Positions 63,992 through 64,000 of a DNA stretch of 64,000 nucleotides are shown here, piece by piece. Position 1 is the first letter of the stretch. Each line of letters begins with the position of its first letter. This DNA is from Cruorifilaria tuberocauda (Eukaryota > Nematoda > Chromadorea > Rhabditida > Onchocercidae): positions 211,831 through 275,830 of the forward strand of contig JABVXU010000038.1 of NCBI GenBank assembly GCA_013365365.1. Direction: 5' to 3'. The notes under the pieces are model-generated. The model was given only the letters and a program-made list of their open reading frames with translations. It did no database searches and was not told the DNA's origin. The translations under genes were made by a program, and so were the position numbers.

Positions 63992-64000
63992 CGTGACGCG
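63094..64000 (-). CDS. Membrane-protein-like gene, 3' part (partial, continues off right edge)
   Basis: Minus-strand exons: 63959-64000 (edge exon, HELDDEAFGYLK, phase-1 donor), 63682-63762 and 63094-63360. The second exon starts with a hydrophobic run LFLIFFVCTIQ followed by NRNRLEDSNTGEVAMV and a GTAAGT donor. It joins in phase 0 to a last exon that reads MYRLLKINLTAINLEEQQKY, then ILWLLNKELSLSRPTDISIT and a basic end, stopping at TAA 63096-63094. The hydrophobic segment could be part of a transmembrane helix with a cytoplasmic tail. The edge exon does not match the phase of the 63762 exon, so at least one exon between them is missing from my model. The last 23 or so residues are encoded by a local tandem duplication. 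No family recognised. Confidence 0.45.
63117..63171. repeat. Tandem duplication of a 22/23-base unit
   Basis: CTAATATATAAACTCTTTTCAT at 63117-63138 recurs at 63149-63171 with one extra T, the units starting 32 bases apart. The repeat underlies the C-terminal codons of the minus-strand gene ending at 63094, so repeat length changes would alter its tail. Confidence 0.7.

Noticed and set aside
1..64000. tRNA, rRNA, CRISPR arrays and bacterial-type operons
   Set aside because: No A/B-box pairs, rRNA motifs or spaced direct repeats were noticed; gene structure is eukaryotic throughout.

Overview
This is nuclear DNA of a parasitic-type nematode, most likely a clade III/filarial worm (inference). 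It is AT-rich, its genes are split by GT-AG introns with TTTCAG-like acceptors, and it carries families that are nematode-specific or expanded in nematodes: a DB-module protein, worm-type CK1/TTBK-like kinases and a CPG4-like Cys-rich protein. I rebuilt gene models by hand by chaining exons whose splice sites and phases agree. No rRNA, tRNA or CRISPR was seen. Layout: 101-229 (-) is the first exon of a CK1-family kinase running off the left edge. 4513-6716 (+) is a secreted DB-module protein in five exons. 8273-12463 (+) is an eleven-exon secreted BPI/LBP/CETP-family lipid-binding protein, with a hairpin-type inverted repeat in intron 3. 13633-15786 (-) is a second CK1/TTBK-like kinase, divergent from 16502-19372 (+), an eight-exon ribosome production factor 1 (Brix domain). 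19373-27300 is mostly non-coding: a (TAA)n tract, a weak four-exon candidate (-) at 21190-21948 and a frame-broken coding relic (-) at 24393-24840. 27318-28385 (+) is a three-exon secreted Gly/Tyr/Ser/Asn-rich protein. 28386-37494 is a gene desert with inverted repeats. The right third is dominated by one large gene, 37514-62007 (+), which encodes a tandem-domain protein tyrosine phosphatase-like protein of about 930 residues with degenerate catalytic motifs in both domains. Its large introns act as nests. They hold a 52-codon ORF (-) at 43518-43676, a small unassigned plus-strand gene at 43786-44518, an ankyrin-like relic near 46226, a minus-strand ORF at 48370-48637, and a well-supported opposite-strand Cys-rich CPG4-like gene at 52622-54228. 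63094-64000 (-) is the 3' part of a membrane-protein-like gene continuing off the right edge. The main points for follow-up are the PTP-like pseudophosphatase with its nested Cys-rich secreted gene, the broken frame at 24.4-24.8 kb, and the candidate alternative micro-exon in the PTP gene. All models are read by eye; exon edges rest on splice consensus and phase, not on transcripts.
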